Source of the DNA: Flavobacteriaceae bacterium
GTDB lineage: Bacteria; Bacteroidota; Bacteroidia; Flavobacteriales; Flavobacteriaceae
Length of the DNA: 64,000 nucleotides
NCBI GenBank assembly: GCA_004762155.1
Contig: SIHP01000006.1
Coordinates: 62,001-126,000 of the forward strand
Reading direction: 5' to 3'
Part shown: positions 1 to 9,465 of the stretch, piece by piece
How the letters are laid out: each line of letters begins with the position of its first letter
Numbering within the stretch: position 1 is the first letter of the stretch
Program-made: the position numbers and the translations under genes
The notes under the pieces: generated by a model
What the model was told of the DNA's origin: nothing
Seen by the model: only the letters and a program-made list of their open reading frames with translations
Database searches by the model: none

Positions 1-435
1 ATTTATATTTCGCAAGATATATTTAAAGCAGAAACTGTTAAAATTCATGGTATTATGAAGAATAATACGTTGCCAAAAGTTACTGAACTTGAAGCTATAA
101 AAGAGTTTATAGCTTATATTAAAAATGATATTTTAATAGCACATCACGCTTCTTTTGATTTTGCAATGGTAAATCAAATGTTGTTAAGAAATGGCTTAAG
201 TAAATTAAAAAATAAATATATAGATACTGGTGCATTGTATAAAAAATCGCAACATATTATTTATCAAGATAATCTTAAAAATTATTCTTTAGATGAATTA
301 TGTGAAGAATTAATTATTACTAAAACAGATAGACACACAGCAAGTGGAGATGCATTGATCACTGCTTTTGCTTTTCTAAAAATATGCTCAAGATTAAACA
401 AAACAAACAAATTCAAATGGAAGACTTTATTATAA
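1..435 (+). CDS. DnaQ-like 3'-5' exonuclease, C-terminal part
   Basis: The reading frame is open from base 1, so the gene starts before the window and only its last 144 codons are here. The IHGI segment, then FIAYIKNDILIAHHASFDFAM and later DRHTASGDALITA, are the ExoII and ExoIII regions of the DEDDh exonuclease family (DNA polymerase III epsilon type): AHHASFD carries one catalytic Asp, HTASGDA the catalytic His and Asp. ExoI lies outside the window. The ATG at 55 is internal to the domain and is not the start. In flavobacteria such proteins often follow a CBS-domain nucleotidyltransferase, which cannot be checked here. The family is clear; the exact role (proofreading, repair or RNA trimming) is not. 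Confidence 0.85.
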   Translation: MYISQDIFKAETVKIHGIMKNNTLPKVTELEAIKEFIAYIKNDILIAHHASFDFAMVNQMLLRNGLSKLKNKYIDTGALYKKSQHIIYQDNLKNYSLDELCEELIITKTDRHTASGDALITAFAFLKICSRLNKTNKFKWKTLL

Positions 436-460
436 TAACACTTACCTATTTCCAATTAAA

Positions 461-1375
461 TTACACCAAAATAGTTGTTCCTGTTGATGTTTTATTGTTT
501 TGTTCATCAAAATAAAAATCAATTCTACCTAAATTTATTCCATAAGCACCTACTTGATTTACAAGCATATTTTTATCATCTATATTTTTTACAATAGTTG
601 GTTTTGGTAAAAAAGTATGAGTATGTCCACCAATGATTAAATCTATATTTTTAGTGATTTTAGCTAGATTTAAATCCGATATTTTATCAGGATTATTTTT
701 ATAATAATATCCTAAATGAGATAAACAAATAATCAAATCGCATTTTTCTTTATTTTTTAACTCATTTGTTATATCCTGAGTTATTTCTACAGGATTTAAA
801 TAACCAGTTTCTTTGTACATTTTTTTGCCAACTAATCCTTCTAACTCAATACCTAAACCAAATATTCCAATTTTAATACCATCTTTAACTATAATTTTAT
901 AAGGCTTAATATGTGTATCTAAAACAGTGTTTTTAAAATCATAATTAGCAGAAACAAAATCAAACTTTGCATTTGGTAATTGTTTGAATAACCCTTCTAT
1001 GGAGTTGTCAAAATCATGATTACCAATAGTTGCTACATCATATTTTAATGTGCTCATGAGTTTAAATTCAAGTGCACCTTCAAAATAATTAAAATAAGGT
1101 GTTCCTTGAAAAATATCTCCAGCATCTAAAAGCAATGTGTTTTTATTTTCTTTTCGTACTTGTGCTATCAATGAAGCTCTCCTAGATACTCCTCCTCTGT
1201 TAGGATATCTGTTATGATTTGCTTTAAAAGGATCTATATGACTATGTGTGTCATTGGTATGTAAAATAGTAATATGCTTTTGCTGTTTACCAACAAATGA
1301 AGGCATTGTTAAACCTCCAACTATTGTTAATGCTGATGCAGCTCCTGTACGTTTAATAAAGTCTCTCCTTTTCAT
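461..1375 (-). CDS. Tat-exported metallophosphatase, N-terminal half of a split 5'-nucleotidase
   Basis: The protein has 304 residues. A twin-arginine signal (MKRRDF, then a hydrophobic stretch to about residue 28) precedes a calcineurin-like phosphoesterase domain. Metal-ligand motifs are HTNDTHSH (39-46), GDIFQG (86-91), GNHD (118-121) and GGHTHTF near residue 250, which match the N-terminal domain of UshA/YfkN-type 5'-nucleotidases. The C-terminal substrate-binding domain is missing but is encoded by the gene just upstream; the two genes overlap by one base (TAATG). The pair probably forms one periplasmic enzyme that hydrolyses nucleotides to nucleoside and phosphate. The split arrangement is common in flavobacteria. 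Confidence 0.9.
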   Translation of the reverse strand: MKRRDFIKRTGAASALTIVGGLTMPSFVGKQQKHITILHTNDTHSHIDPFKANHNRYPNRGGVSRRASLIAQVRKENKNTLLLDAGDIFQGTPYFNYFEGALEFKLMSTLKYDVATIGNHDFDNSIEGLFKQLPNAKFDFVSANYDFKNTVLDTHIKPYKIIVKDGIKIGIFGLGIELEGLVGKKMYKETGYLNPVEITQDITNELKNKEKCDLIICLSHLGYYYKNNPDKISDLNLAKITKNIDLIIGGHTHTFLPKPTIVKNIDDKNMLVNQVGAYGINLGRIDFYFDEQNNKTSTGTTILV

Positions 1376-2121
1376 TATTTAATATTTACACGGTTGTCTA
1401 TAGTTGTTCTTAAAGTATCTACTTTTTTAAAGTAATGGATAATTGCATCTCTCATTTTATAATCTAGCTTTGTTAGTTTTACTGGATCTTTAAAGAAATT
1501 CATTTTATCTCCTCCTCCTTGTAAATAGTCTGTTGTTAGTACAGAATACGTCTTGTTTTTATCGAATATTTTACCATTAATTTTCAAAATGTAATCATTA
1601 CCATCAATACTTAATTCTATATTTTTAGATAAAGGATGTGCTGTTTTATTTTGAATAAAATAATTAATTAATGCTATTATCTTATCACCCTTTAAATTAA
1701 CAACTACAAATTCATTTTCAAAAGGCATTAATTTAAAAGCATCTTCTTTTGTTACTTTCCCTGCTGGAATTGTTGCTCGAATTCCACCATAATTAAACAT
1801 AGAAAAATCAATTGAAGTACTCGTTTTTTCTATAAAAACTGGATTTGCCATTTCATAACACATATCTGCTAATAAATTTCCTAAAGAGCTTTGTTGATTC
1901 GTATTTTTTTTGGTTAGATTTATTGATGTATATGTTAAAGCTTCTTGCATATCACCTTTAAGTTTCGTTCTGTAAGGTGTTATAATATCTTCTATTTCTT
2001 TAGATGGAATTATAGTACTGTCAATAGCAATATTTTTTGCTGTTATTTTAGTAAGGCTTCTATCTGCTTGTTTACAAGAACTAAACAGCACTAGAAAACA
2101 AAGGAAATGTGATAATTTCAT
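1375..2121 (-). CDS. 5'-nucleotidase C-terminal domain lipoprotein
   Basis: The protein has 248 residues. A lipoprotein signal ends at LFSSC (Cys16), so it is probably membrane-anchored. The body matches the 5'-nucleotidase C-terminal domain: QSSLGNLLADM, the FNYGGIRATIPAG segment, and the late YSVLTTDYLQGGGDKM region that stacks the nucleoside in UshA-type enzymes. It is the partner of the Tat-exported metallophosphatase encoded directly downstream. It lies 40 bp after the DUF3299-like gene and may belong to the same long minus-strand transcript. Confidence in the family is high; the preferred nucleotide cannot be read from sequence. Confidence 0.88.
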   Translation of the reverse strand: MKLSHFLCFLVLFSSCKQADRSLTKITAKNIAIDSTIIPSKEIEDIITPYRTKLKGDMQEALTYTSINLTKKNTNQQSSLGNLLADMCYEMANPVFIEKTSTSIDFSMFNYGGIRATIPAGKVTKEDAFKLMPFENEFVVVNLKGDKIIALINYFIQNKTAHPLSKNIELSIDGNDYILKINGKIFDKNKTYSVLTTDYLQGGGDKMNFFKDPVKLTKLDYKMRDAIIHYFKKVDTLRTTIDNRVNIK

Positions 2122-2161
2122 ATGATTATTAAGTATTATTATTCGGTATTTAGTATGTTTC

Positions 2162-2602
2162 TTATTGAGCTAAAATTCCTTTACAATCTACAAGAATATA
2201 ATTAAAATGTTCTACATCATCTCTGTTTAATTTTAGTATACCTGTCATCGTTAAGATAGCATCTGTTTTAAAATTAGGCCTATTTGTAAATTGAAGCTCA
2301 ATTGTTGTTTCAGGTCCACCTTGACCGCAAAAATAACAAGAAGCCATTGGCCCTTTGGATAAAATGTATATTTTTTCTTCAGTTCCACCAATATTTAAAA
2401 AATAACCTTTAATAGTTACTTGTTTTCCTTCCAAAGCTTTTACAGGTGGTAAAAATTCAGGATACATGAAATAATCATCATATTCAGGAAAGTATTTTTC
2501 TTTAAATTTAATTTTAGACAAATCTTGCCAAGTTATTTCTTGTTGGCTAAAGCACAAAAAACAAGTTAATAATATAATTAAGTTTAGAAATTTATTTTTC
2601 AT
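2162..2602 (-). CDS. Secreted DUF3299-like protein (ZrgD-like), zinc locus
   Basis: The protein has 146 residues with a signal peptide (about 1-19) and no clear membrane segment after it. It contains WQDLSKIKF, then LEGKQVTIKGYFLN and MASCYFCGQGGPETTIELQF, the pattern of DUF3299-type proteins with a CxxC. Members of this family are found beside MacB-like ABC genes in the Vibrio ZrgABCDE zinc-uptake locus. Its start overlaps the permease gene by 11 bases, so it is translated from the same mRNA. A periplasmic metal-handling accessory is inferred from context; direct function is unknown. Confidence 0.65.
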   Translation of the reverse strand: MKNKFLNLIILLTCFLCFSQQEITWQDLSKIKFKEKYFPEYDDYFMYPEFLPPVKALEGKQVTIKGYFLNIGGTEEKIYILSKGPMASCYFCGQGGPETTIELQFTNRPNFKTDAILTMTGILKLNRDDVEHFNYILVDCKGILAQ

Positions 2603-3800
2603 TACTTAAAATTGTTGATATATTCATTTTTAGTATTGGGTATATAGCCATTGTAATTGATAGTATAACCATTGTAAAAATTAATAATCCTATTTGTAAT
2701 ATGTGCTCAAAAGATAGTTCTTGAAGTATATTTATTCGGGCACTAGTTTGCATATAATTAAAGAGAATATAAAATCCAATTTTTATTAATAAAATGCCTA
2801 ATAAAAAAGCAAAAAGAATTATTGTTAATCCTTCATATATTACTGTTTTTATTAATTGAAAATTTGTTGCTCCATAAGTTCGTAAAATTGCCAAATCAAA
2901 AGAACGTTCTTTTACCATTTTATACAAGCTCATAAAAATAGCAACACAAGAAATTATAAGAATTAAATACGCTATCCAAGAGATTGTTTTAAAACCAATG
3001 CTCGTATATTCATATAATTTATTTAGTTCATAAATTGGTAGTATGGCTTGTAAGCTGGTTTTTTTATTAATTTTTCTAGGAAAAGTTAATAGTGCTCTCG
3101 GACTTTTAAAATTTATTAATAAAGATGTTATTTCTTTTTCTTGATCATGATTTTCATGGTTGTGCTCTTCATGGCTTTCTTCATCATGATGATGTACCTC
3201 CCAAATACTTTCTAAATTAGTAATTATTAGACGATCAATAACTTTTTGTGTGGGTTTTAAAATACCTACTACTGTTAATTTATCAGCATGTAAAGCGATT
3301 GTATTTTCAACTAAACCATGAGCGCTTAAAAATGTATCGCCAAGATTAAGATTCAATTCTTGGGCTACAGTGTTACCCAAAATTACTTCCATAGACTTTT
3401 CATTACGATAACCGCTTTCTAATTCAGCATTGTAAAGCGTAGTAAAATCTTTTGTTGTACCTACAATTCTAAAACCTTTGTAATTATCACCATAAGAAAT
3501 AGGTACAGCAGATTTAATCATAGGATTTTTACTTATTTTTTTTGCTTCATTATAAGAAATGTTTCCTGTTGGATTATCAATATGTAATACAGAAGCTAAA
3601 ACTAACTGTAACGGACTCCCTTTTGCTCCAACAACAACATCTATTTTACCTAAATTATTTTCTATTTGATTTTTAAAAGATGTTTTTAATTGTTGTACTC
3701 CTAAAAGTAATGCAATGCTCAATGATAAAGTAAAGATACTTAAGAAGGTATATAATGGTTTTGATCTTATATTTTGCAAACTAATACTCCAAATATTCAT
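2592..3800 (-). CDS. FtsX/MacB-type ABC permease with His-rich loop, probable zinc transporter
   Basis: The protein has 402 residues and the MacB/LolC layout: one N-terminal helix (about 16-36), a large periplasmic domain, and three C-terminal helices. Within the periplasmic domain, near residues 201-222, lies a run rich in His, Glu and Asp (HHHDEESHEEHNHENHDQE), a strong sign of metal handling. It overlaps the ATPase gene by four bases (ATGA) and the DUF3299-like gene by 11. With the upstream COG0523 GTPase this resembles the Vibrio Zrg zinc system, so zinc import is the best guess. Alternatives are lipoprotein release or macrolide-type export by generic MacB relatives. Confidence 0.75.
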   Translation of the reverse strand: MNIWSISLQNIRSKPLYTFLSIFTLSLSIALLLGVQQLKTSFKNQIENNLGKIDVVVGAKGSPLQLVLASVLHIDNPTGNISYNEAKKISKNPMIKSAVPISYGDNYKGFRIVGTTKDFTTLYNAELESGYRNEKSMEVILGNTVAQELNLNLGDTFLSAHGLVENTIALHADKLTVVGILKPTQKVIDRLIITNLESIWEVHHHDEESHEEHNHENHDQEKEITSLLINFKSPRALLTFPRKINKKTSLQAILPIYELNKLYEYTSIGFKTISWIAYLILIISCVAIFMSLYKMVKERSFDLAILRTYGATNFQLIKTVIYEGLTIILFAFLLGILLIKIGFYILFNYMQTSARINILQELSFEHILQIGLLIFTMVILSITMAIYPILKMNISTILSNEK

Positions 3801-4426
3801 AATGTAATTGTATTTTGGAAGTATGATTTTATTCTTTGATCATGTGTAATAACAATCAAATTAGCATTGGTTATTGCTGCCTGGTTTTTAAGTAATTCTA
3901 TAACTATTTTACAATTTTCATCATCTAAACTAGATGTTGGTTCATCCGCTAAAATAACTTGCGGATTATGTATTACAGATAATGCAATTCCTAAACGTTG
4001 TAATTGACCTTCGCTAAGGTCGCTAATTTTACTTTTCTTTAACTCAAGTAAATCTAATTGTTCTAGCAAATCTTCTATAGCAATTTTATTGATTGATTTT
4101 TTACTAAAAAAAAGACGGGCTTCTAAATTTTCTAATACGTTTAAAGATTGAATAGCATGTTTTTTCTGAAATACAAATCCTATGTTTTCACCTCTGAATG
4201 CATCTAATTTATTTATTTTTAGAGCATTTAAATTTACTTTATTAATTAGTACTTTTCCATTCACAGGTTTTAACAAACCCGCTAAAAGGTGTAAAAAAGT
4301 AGTTTTACCAATACCTGATTTACCTAAAACGAGTAGGTTCTCTTTTTTATCTATAGAGATATCAGGAAAATTAAAAACTTGTTCACTTTTTTTATATTGA
4401 AATGTAAGATTCTCTGTTTGTATCAT
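3797..4426 (-). CDS. ABC transporter ATP-binding protein (LolD/MacB-like)
   Basis: The protein has 209 residues, normal for a LolD-type ATPase. Walker A is GKSGIGKTT (about 35-43), the signature is LSEGQLQRLG, Walker B is VILADEPTSSLD and the switch His is in VITHD. It drives the permease encoded directly downstream (four-base overlap). The gene begins 29 bp after the COG0523 GTPase gene, so the locus is almost certainly one operon: GTPase, ATPase, permease, DUF3299-like protein. Substrate (zinc) is inferred from the permease His-rich loop and the neighbours. Confidence 0.88.
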   Translation of the reverse strand: MIQTENLTFQYKKSEQVFNFPDISIDKKENLLVLGKSGIGKTTFLHLLAGLLKPVNGKVLINKVNLNALKINKLDAFRGENIGFVFQKKHAIQSLNVLENLEARLFFSKKSINKIAIEDLLEQLDLLELKKSKISDLSEGQLQRLGIALSVIHNPQVILADEPTSSLDDENCKIVIELLKNQAAITNANLIVITHDQRIKSYFQNTITL

Positions 4427-4454
4427 ATAAAAATTATAGTAACCAACCTTATAT

Positions 4455-5654
4455 TTATATAGCTAATGGCCATTGATCTGTTTCAGGAAATACTTTTTCT
4501 TTCCACACTTTAATTTCTTCATCTGTAAGTAAACATTTATCTAATTCAGTTATCATGCCTTTTTTATCAAGATGCTGACCTATAAAAACCAATTCTATTT
4601 TTCTATCACCAAAAGCAATATCCCAATCCGATTCAATATGATCTTTATTTTCGTTAAAAGAAGCATAGTTTATACGTTCTTGAAAAGGCATAGAAGCCCA
4701 CCAAACACCTGCAGGATCTGCTTTACAAGATCCACCAGCTGAACTCCAAGATATTGCTTGTCCAGATCTTGACGCTAACCAAAACAATCCTTTACTCCTG
4801 ATAATATTCTGAGGAAAACTTTGATTTAAATAAGTTAAAAAACGATCTGGGTGAAATGGTTTTTTTCTTCTGAAAACAAAAGAACTTATTCCATATTCTT
4901 CAGTTTCAGGAACATGTTCATTCTCTAATTCTTTAATCCATCCTGCAGAAGCTTCCGCTTTTTCATAATCAAATAAACCTGTATTTAAAACACTTTCCAA
5001 TACAACTTTAGATTTTTCTGTAGTAATAATACTAGCTTCAGGATTTAGTTTTTGAATAATAGCACGAAGTCCCTCTACTTTATCTTCTGAAACCAAATCA
5101 ATTTTATTAATAATAATAACATTTGCAAATTCAACTTGATCTGTTAATAAATTTACAATTGTTCTATTATCTCCTTCTATATTTGTTAATTCTCTGGTCT
5201 CTAAATAATCAGAACTAGAAAAATCATTTATAAAATTAAACGCATCAACTACAGTTACCATAGTATCTACATAACTAAAACGACTTAAATCTATTTTACC
5301 ATCTTCACTTTCAAAAGTAAAAGTTTGCGCTACCGGAATTGGTTCACTTATACCTGTACTTTCAATTAATAAATAATCGAATTTGTTTTGAGAGGCCAAC
5401 TTTTCTACTTCTATCATTAAGTCTTCACGAAGTGTACAGCAAATACATCCGTTAGACATTTCTACTAATTTCTCTTCGGTTCTAGAAAGTGTATTTTCAT
5501 TTTCAATAAACTGAGCATCAATATTAACCTCGCTCATATCATTGACAATTACAGCTACTTTTAAACCTTTTTTATTGTGTAATACATGATTTAATAATGT
5601 GGTTTTTCCAGCTCCTAGAAAACCACTTAATACAGTTACAGGTAATTTTTTCAT
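4455..5654 (-). CDS. COG0523/CobW-family GTPase, probable zinc metallochaperone
   Basis: The protein has 399 residues. The P-loop GFLGAGKTT lies at 11-19, the family metal motif CICC at 70-73, the ESTGISEP switch near 98-105 and NKID in the GTPase core; a CobW C-terminal domain follows. This matches the ZigA/YciC/ZNG1-like metallochaperone subgroup, which loads zinc onto client proteins under scarcity. It is the first gene of the minus-strand cluster that continues into the ABC transporter. A Zur box upstream was not recognised by eye. Confidence 0.88.
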   Translation of the reverse strand: MKKLPVTVLSGFLGAGKTTLLNHVLHNKKGLKVAVIVNDMSEVNIDAQFIENENTLSRTEEKLVEMSNGCICCTLREDLMIEVEKLASQNKFDYLLIESTGISEPIPVAQTFTFESEDGKIDLSRFSYVDTMVTVVDAFNFINDFSSSDYLETRELTNIEGDNRTIVNLLTDQVEFANVIIINKIDLVSEDKVEGLRAIIQKLNPEASIITTEKSKVVLESVLNTGLFDYEKAEASAGWIKELENEHVPETEEYGISSFVFRRKKPFHPDRFLTYLNQSFPQNIIRSKGLFWLASRSGQAISWSSAGGSCKADPAGVWWASMPFQERINYASFNENKDHIESDWDIAFGDRKIELVFIGQHLDKKGMITELDKCLLTDEEIKVWKEKVFPETDQWPLAI

Positions 5655-5708
5655 TTATAATTGATGTATCTATTTTGTTATAATTAAAGATTTAAGAATG
5701 ATAAATAT

Positions 5709-6659
5709 TTATCGTCCATGTAATTCCATATTTGGTAAATCATTATTATTTTTAAGATAATAGTTAAAAAAACTTTTGGTTTGAGAAAAAAATTGATTTC
5801 TAAATTCACTAATTCTATGATCTGCACCCTCAAATAAAATATAACGTACTGGATGTTTATGTTTATAGAGTTCTTGAACTAGTTCAAGTGATTCTGAAGC
5901 TTTAACACGCCAATCTGAGCTTCCATGCATTATTAAAAGTGGTGTAGTTTTACACATTTTATCAGCCCAAAATACCGCAGACCTTGCTTTAAGTTCTTCT
6001 TCTTTATTTTTATAATAATTGGGAATGTACTTAGCATATACATGCTTTTCAAACTCAGGTCTATTGGTAAGATGTTCAAAAGCATTGGCAGCGCCTGCAA
6101 GAACTACAGCTGCTTTAAATTCACAAGTTTTTTTCAGTGCTAAATAAGTCATCATTCCTCCTCTACTAGCACCTTCTATACCTATTCTAGAAGTATCTGC
6201 GTTGTCTATTTCTTTTAACATTGGTAAAAGATTTAAAACGTCATTTATATCTTTTCCTCCTACTTGTTCTTTTCCTTCACTTCCTCCATTTCCTCTATAT
6301 TGACTGGCTACAACAACATATCCCCAACTGGCTAGTTTTCCTAAAAAAAAGCCTACTCCAATTTCATTCCACTCTCCAAATTCTCCACTTCCTCCTCGAT
6401 TAGAAATAATACAAGGGAAATTACCCTGTTGAATTGGTTTGGCTATAAATCCTTTGATTTTAAGTGAATCCGAAAGATATGTTATTTTAAAAAACTCAAT
6501 ATTTTTAAGTGCTGTAATCATTGTTGAGTCAGCTTTATGAATTTTAGCTATCGTATTATCGCTTAAAATGAGTTTCTCTTTTTCTATAATCTTTCCATCT
6601 TGAGTATAACCAGAAAAACATTTTAATAAAACTAAAAAAAACATTAATTTATACTTCAT
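5709..6659 (-). CDS. Secreted alpha/beta hydrolase, S9/dienelactone type
   Basis: The protein has 316 residues with a signal peptide to about residue 19. An alpha/beta-hydrolase fold is shown by the nucleophile elbow GASRGG (163-168, Ser165), the preceding VVVASQYRGNGGSEG segment, LLIMHGSSDWRV (acid region) and the late GADHRISEF (His). This resembles prolyl-oligopeptidase-like peptidases and acyl hydrolases; substrate is unknown. It lies 55 bp after the COG0523 gene start and is separate from PhoX by about 55 bp, so co-transcription with either is possible but not shown. Confidence 0.8.
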   Translation of the reverse strand: MKYKLMFFLVLLKCFSGYTQDGKIIEKEKLILSDNTIAKIHKADSTMITALKNIEFFKITYLSDSLKIKGFIAKPIQQGNFPCIISNRGGSGEFGEWNEIGVGFFLGKLASWGYVVVASQYRGNGGSEGKEQVGGKDINDVLNLLPMLKEIDNADTSRIGIEGASRGGMMTYLALKKTCEFKAAVVLAGAANAFEHLTNRPEFEKHVYAKYIPNYYKNKEEELKARSAVFWADKMCKTTPLLIMHGSSDWRVKASESLELVQELYKHKHPVRYILFEGADHRISEFRNQFFSQTKSFFNYYLKNNNDLPNMELHGR

Positions 6660-6713
6660 AATTCAATTTTGTATTTGAAAATAATAACTTTTAAAAAGTG
6701 TACATTTTAAATA

Positions 6714-8399
6714 TCAATCCGATACTTCAATCTTATTCAACTTATTCATTTTTTCTATTAAACCTCCAGTAATAGCTACAACAGAAGGTTTAGGAATATT
6801 ATCTTCATCAAAAGGCCATCTACTTGTTGGATTATTCAAATCTTTGGTTTGTTCTCCTGGATGTTGTACACTTAAAAACAACGTTTTCCCATCTGGAGAA
6901 AACCAAGGCCCTGTAAGCTCTGCATCTTTAGGAGCTGAAGCAACTCGAATTACTTTCCCTGCATCTTTACCGTATCTTGGAATTACAAACAGACTATTAT
7001 TTTTAAAAGGCATATAGGGTTTGTTTTCTTTGTTCATAGAACTTCCAGACATGTCAGATGTTATCCAAAGATTACCTGATAAATCAAAAGCTAAATTATC
7101 TGGACAAGAAAAACCACTTTCTTCACCACCAGCTTTATATGTAAAAGCTTTAAATTCTAATGCATCAAAAGCACCATTTTCTTCTTCTATTTTTAAAATT
7201 GATCCATGAAAATCGCCTTTAGGTTTATTATTAGTTAGTGTAACAAATATATTTCCAGTAATAGGGTCTATTTCTATATCTTCAGGTCTATTTAAAGCTG
7301 TTGCTCCTATCAATTTTGCAGCTTCTCTTGTTCTGATTAAGACCTCTGTCTGATCTTTGAATTTACTCTTTAAAACAGGTTGATTCTCCCAATCTAGCGC
7401 TAACCATTTTCCTTTAATAGTATCAGCAACATATAGTGTTCCTTCTTTTAAAGAACCTGGTTTAGATGAAATAAATTTATACAGATGTTCACTGTTCTTA
7501 TCATCACCAGTATAAGCTACTACTCGTTTATCTTTAAGTTCATATAAAGTACAACATTCGTGAGCAAATCTGCCTAATGCAATGTGTTTTTGAGCGGTTC
7601 CGTCTTTTGGATTTACTTCAACAACCCAACCATAATGTTCTGGCGGATAATTATAAAACCTTTCCCAACCTAACCAACTTGGTCTGTGTTTAGGTTCGTT
7701 ATTTTCATCATATTCAGTTTCTCCAAAACAGCCATCATAGTTTTCTTCACAAGTAATAAATGTCTTCCATGGTGTAATCCCTCCTGAGCAATTACTATTT
7801 GTTCCTATTACAGTCATTGCTCCTTTAATTGGGTTGTCCCAATTTAGTTTCATGGGAGTTTTTGCAGTAATACGTCTATTGTAAGGATCGTTTTTTACAA
7901 CTTTCCAAACTCCGTTTTCTTCTTTAATTCGTACAATACTTCCTCCAACATTATACATTTCTTTGTTTACTTGTTCAAGTGTTTTATGTTCAAGTGGATT
8001 TTCATATACATCTGCTTTAAAACCTGAAACAAAAAGCGGATTCACATATTCATGATTAACCCATAATAAACCATCTTTAGGATTGTTTTCATCTAAAGGA
8101 ATAAAACATGTAAAATCGTTATTAAATCCAAAAGTATCTTCATTATTAATTTTATCTCCCCATTTTATAACGGTATGATAATTTAATCCATTAGCTAACA
8201 ATAAATCATCTTTATCAGAAGGAGCTAAACCTTTTAAAACAAGTTTTTTTAATTGATTTAATCTTTCTTCAGAAAATGTATTAAAACCTTTATTAGGTGT
8301 AGTTGTGTTACCACAACTTATTAAGAATTGAGGCATTATTGCGGCTCCTAAACCTGCTTTTCCCATGAAGGAAATAAATTCTCTTCTATTGTATTTCAT
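6714..8399 (-). CDS. phoX: PhoX family (DUF839) phosphatase
   Basis: The protein has 561 residues and begins with NRREF followed by a hydrophobic segment ending in LISCG, so it is likely a Tat substrate with a lipobox. The DUF839/PhoX fold is shown by LLWVNHEYVNP, NCSGGITPWKTFITCEENYDG, FAHECCTLYELKD, RPEDIEIDPITGNIFVTLTNN and SPDGKTLFLSVQHPGE, the regions that hold the Ca/Fe cluster and phosphate ligands in PhoX. PhoX enzymes are extracytoplasmic phosphomonoesterases important in phosphate-poor seawater. Whether this member is a PhoX enzyme or another DUF839 phosphatase cannot be settled by eye. Confidence 0.85.
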   Translation of the reverse strand: MKYNRREFISFMGKAGLGAAIMPQFLISCGNTTTPNKGFNTFSEERLNQLKKLVLKGLAPSDKDDLLLANGLNYHTVIKWGDKINNEDTFGFNNDFTCFIPLDENNPKDGLLWVNHEYVNPLFVSGFKADVYENPLEHKTLEQVNKEMYNVGGSIVRIKEENGVWKVVKNDPYNRRITAKTPMKLNWDNPIKGAMTVIGTNSNCSGGITPWKTFITCEENYDGCFGETEYDENNEPKHRPSWLGWERFYNYPPEHYGWVVEVNPKDGTAQKHIALGRFAHECCTLYELKDKRVVAYTGDDKNSEHLYKFISSKPGSLKEGTLYVADTIKGKWLALDWENQPVLKSKFKDQTEVLIRTREAAKLIGATALNRPEDIEIDPITGNIFVTLTNNKPKGDFHGSILKIEEENGAFDALEFKAFTYKAGGEESGFSCPDNLAFDLSGNLWITSDMSGSSMNKENKPYMPFKNNSLFVIPRYGKDAGKVIRVASAPKDAELTGPWFSPDGKTLFLSVQHPGEQTKDLNNPTSRWPFDEDNIPKPSVVAITGGLIEKMNKLNKIEVSD

Positions 8400-8443
8400 A
8401 CTATTTTAAATAAGGCTATTGTAACAATAATAAATATTGATTT

Positions 8444-8941
8444 TTAATTTAAATGATGCTTTTGTAAACAAACTAAATCAGAATATATATTGGTAAAAGA
8501 ATTCTGGTTTTTATAATAAATCTTCCCTCCTATTTTTATGGGATCATTTAATAAATTAGTTAACTGCAACTGTAATTCGTTAATTTTTTTATTTAAATAA
8601 TAAGAAAGAATTCCTAATTGAGAATTCCCCCTATGAAATGATGCTTTTGATATTTTTTTTTGCTTTTTAATTTCGTAATAGAAATTATTTAATATTTTAA
8701 TATTAGAAAATTCTTGTTGTCCTAATGCATCTAAGATGATTTTATTATCAATAGAAAGCACAAAATAAATTTCTTTAATATTATGTTTTTTTATGAAATT
8801 TCTTATGTAATCTATGGTTTTACAATCGCATGAAAAAGAATTACCAAGTGAACCATAAAAGTAATTATCGTGCTTAAACTTCATATTAATCGTATGTTCT
8901 AGGCAATCTGTAGGACAAATAAGATAAAAGCATTTATGCAT
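8444..8941 (-). CDS. Unknown protein coupled to iota carbonic anhydrase; possible degenerate beta-CA fold
   Basis: The protein has 165 residues and no membrane segment or signal. It starts exactly at the stop of the upstream iota carbonic anhydrase gene (one-base overlap), so the two are translated together. The segments CPTDCLEH, YFYGSLGNSFSCD, then TIDYIRNFIKKHNIKEIYFVLS follow the order of elements in beta-carbonic anhydrases (CxDxR, GN, then helix and strand before HxxC), but the zinc His/Cys pair is not preserved. This resemblance is weak and is my inference; otherwise the function is unknown. Confidence 0.6.
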   Translation of the reverse strand: MHKCFYLICPTDCLEHTINMKFKHDNYFYGSLGNSFSCDCKTIDYIRNFIKKHNIKEIYFVLSIDNKIILDALGQQEFSNIKILNNFYYEIKKQKKISKASFHRGNSQLGILSYYLNKKINELQLQLTNLLNDPIKIGGKIYYKNQNSFTNIYSDLVCLQKHHLN

Positions 8942-9414
8942 TATGCTATTGCATTTGGATTATAAGGGAACGAAGAATGATGCACATCAATTTTTAGTTC
9001 TCCATTTATTAATTTGTAACCAAATGTATATTCAACTTTTGCTTCATTACCATTAAGATCTGTGAAAAAATAATTTCCCATAGCAATAGCACGGTTTTCT
9101 TCTAATATTATATCAGTATTTTCAAATCTTACCTTTGTCCAAGGTTGAATAGCAAAACCTTTATCTTCTTCACATGCTCTGTTTATACCAGCAATAAAAT
9201 AAGATAAAGCTTTTAGCTGTGTTGGTCTAAATTGTTCTATTTCACATTTTGTTGGTTTAAATAAAACAGGACCTTTATCAAAAGAATATAGTTTTTCCAA
9301 AAACTCATTTGTATAAGTTTCACACTTGTCTATATCATTTTTCAAAGCCCCTATCTTAACAACTCCCTCTCCCCATTTTTCTTGAGCATTTAATATTTTT
9401 TCTTTAATTATCAT
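8941..9414 (-). CDS. Iota-class carbonic anhydrase homologue (COG4875, SnoaL/CaMKII-AD fold)
   Basis: The protein has 157 residues and looks cytoplasmic. The motif order WGEGVVKIG, VLFKPTKCEIEQFRPT, SYFIAG, EDKGFAIQPWTKVRFEN, AMGNYFFTD, KVEYTFGY and HHSSFPY (145-151) is that of the bacterial proteins long mislabelled 'phosphoribosyl-AMP cyclohydrolase' and now placed with iota carbonic anhydrases, whose HHSS motif is part of the active site. Expected reaction: CO2 plus water to bicarbonate plus proton. It is the first gene of a two-gene unit with its own promoter and a palindrome at the start site (9466-9478). Confidence 0.82.
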   Translation of the reverse strand: MIIKEKILNAQEKWGEGVVKIGALKNDIDKCETYTNEFLEKLYSFDKGPVLFKPTKCEIEQFRPTQLKALSYFIAGINRACEEDKGFAIQPWTKVRFENTDIILEENRAIAMGNYFFTDLNGNEAKVEYTFGYKLINGELKIDVHHSSFPYNPNAIA

Positions 9415-9465
9415 TTTTTCTTTTTTAATTAATTTAAATATTATAAATTTTCAACAATCACTAAC

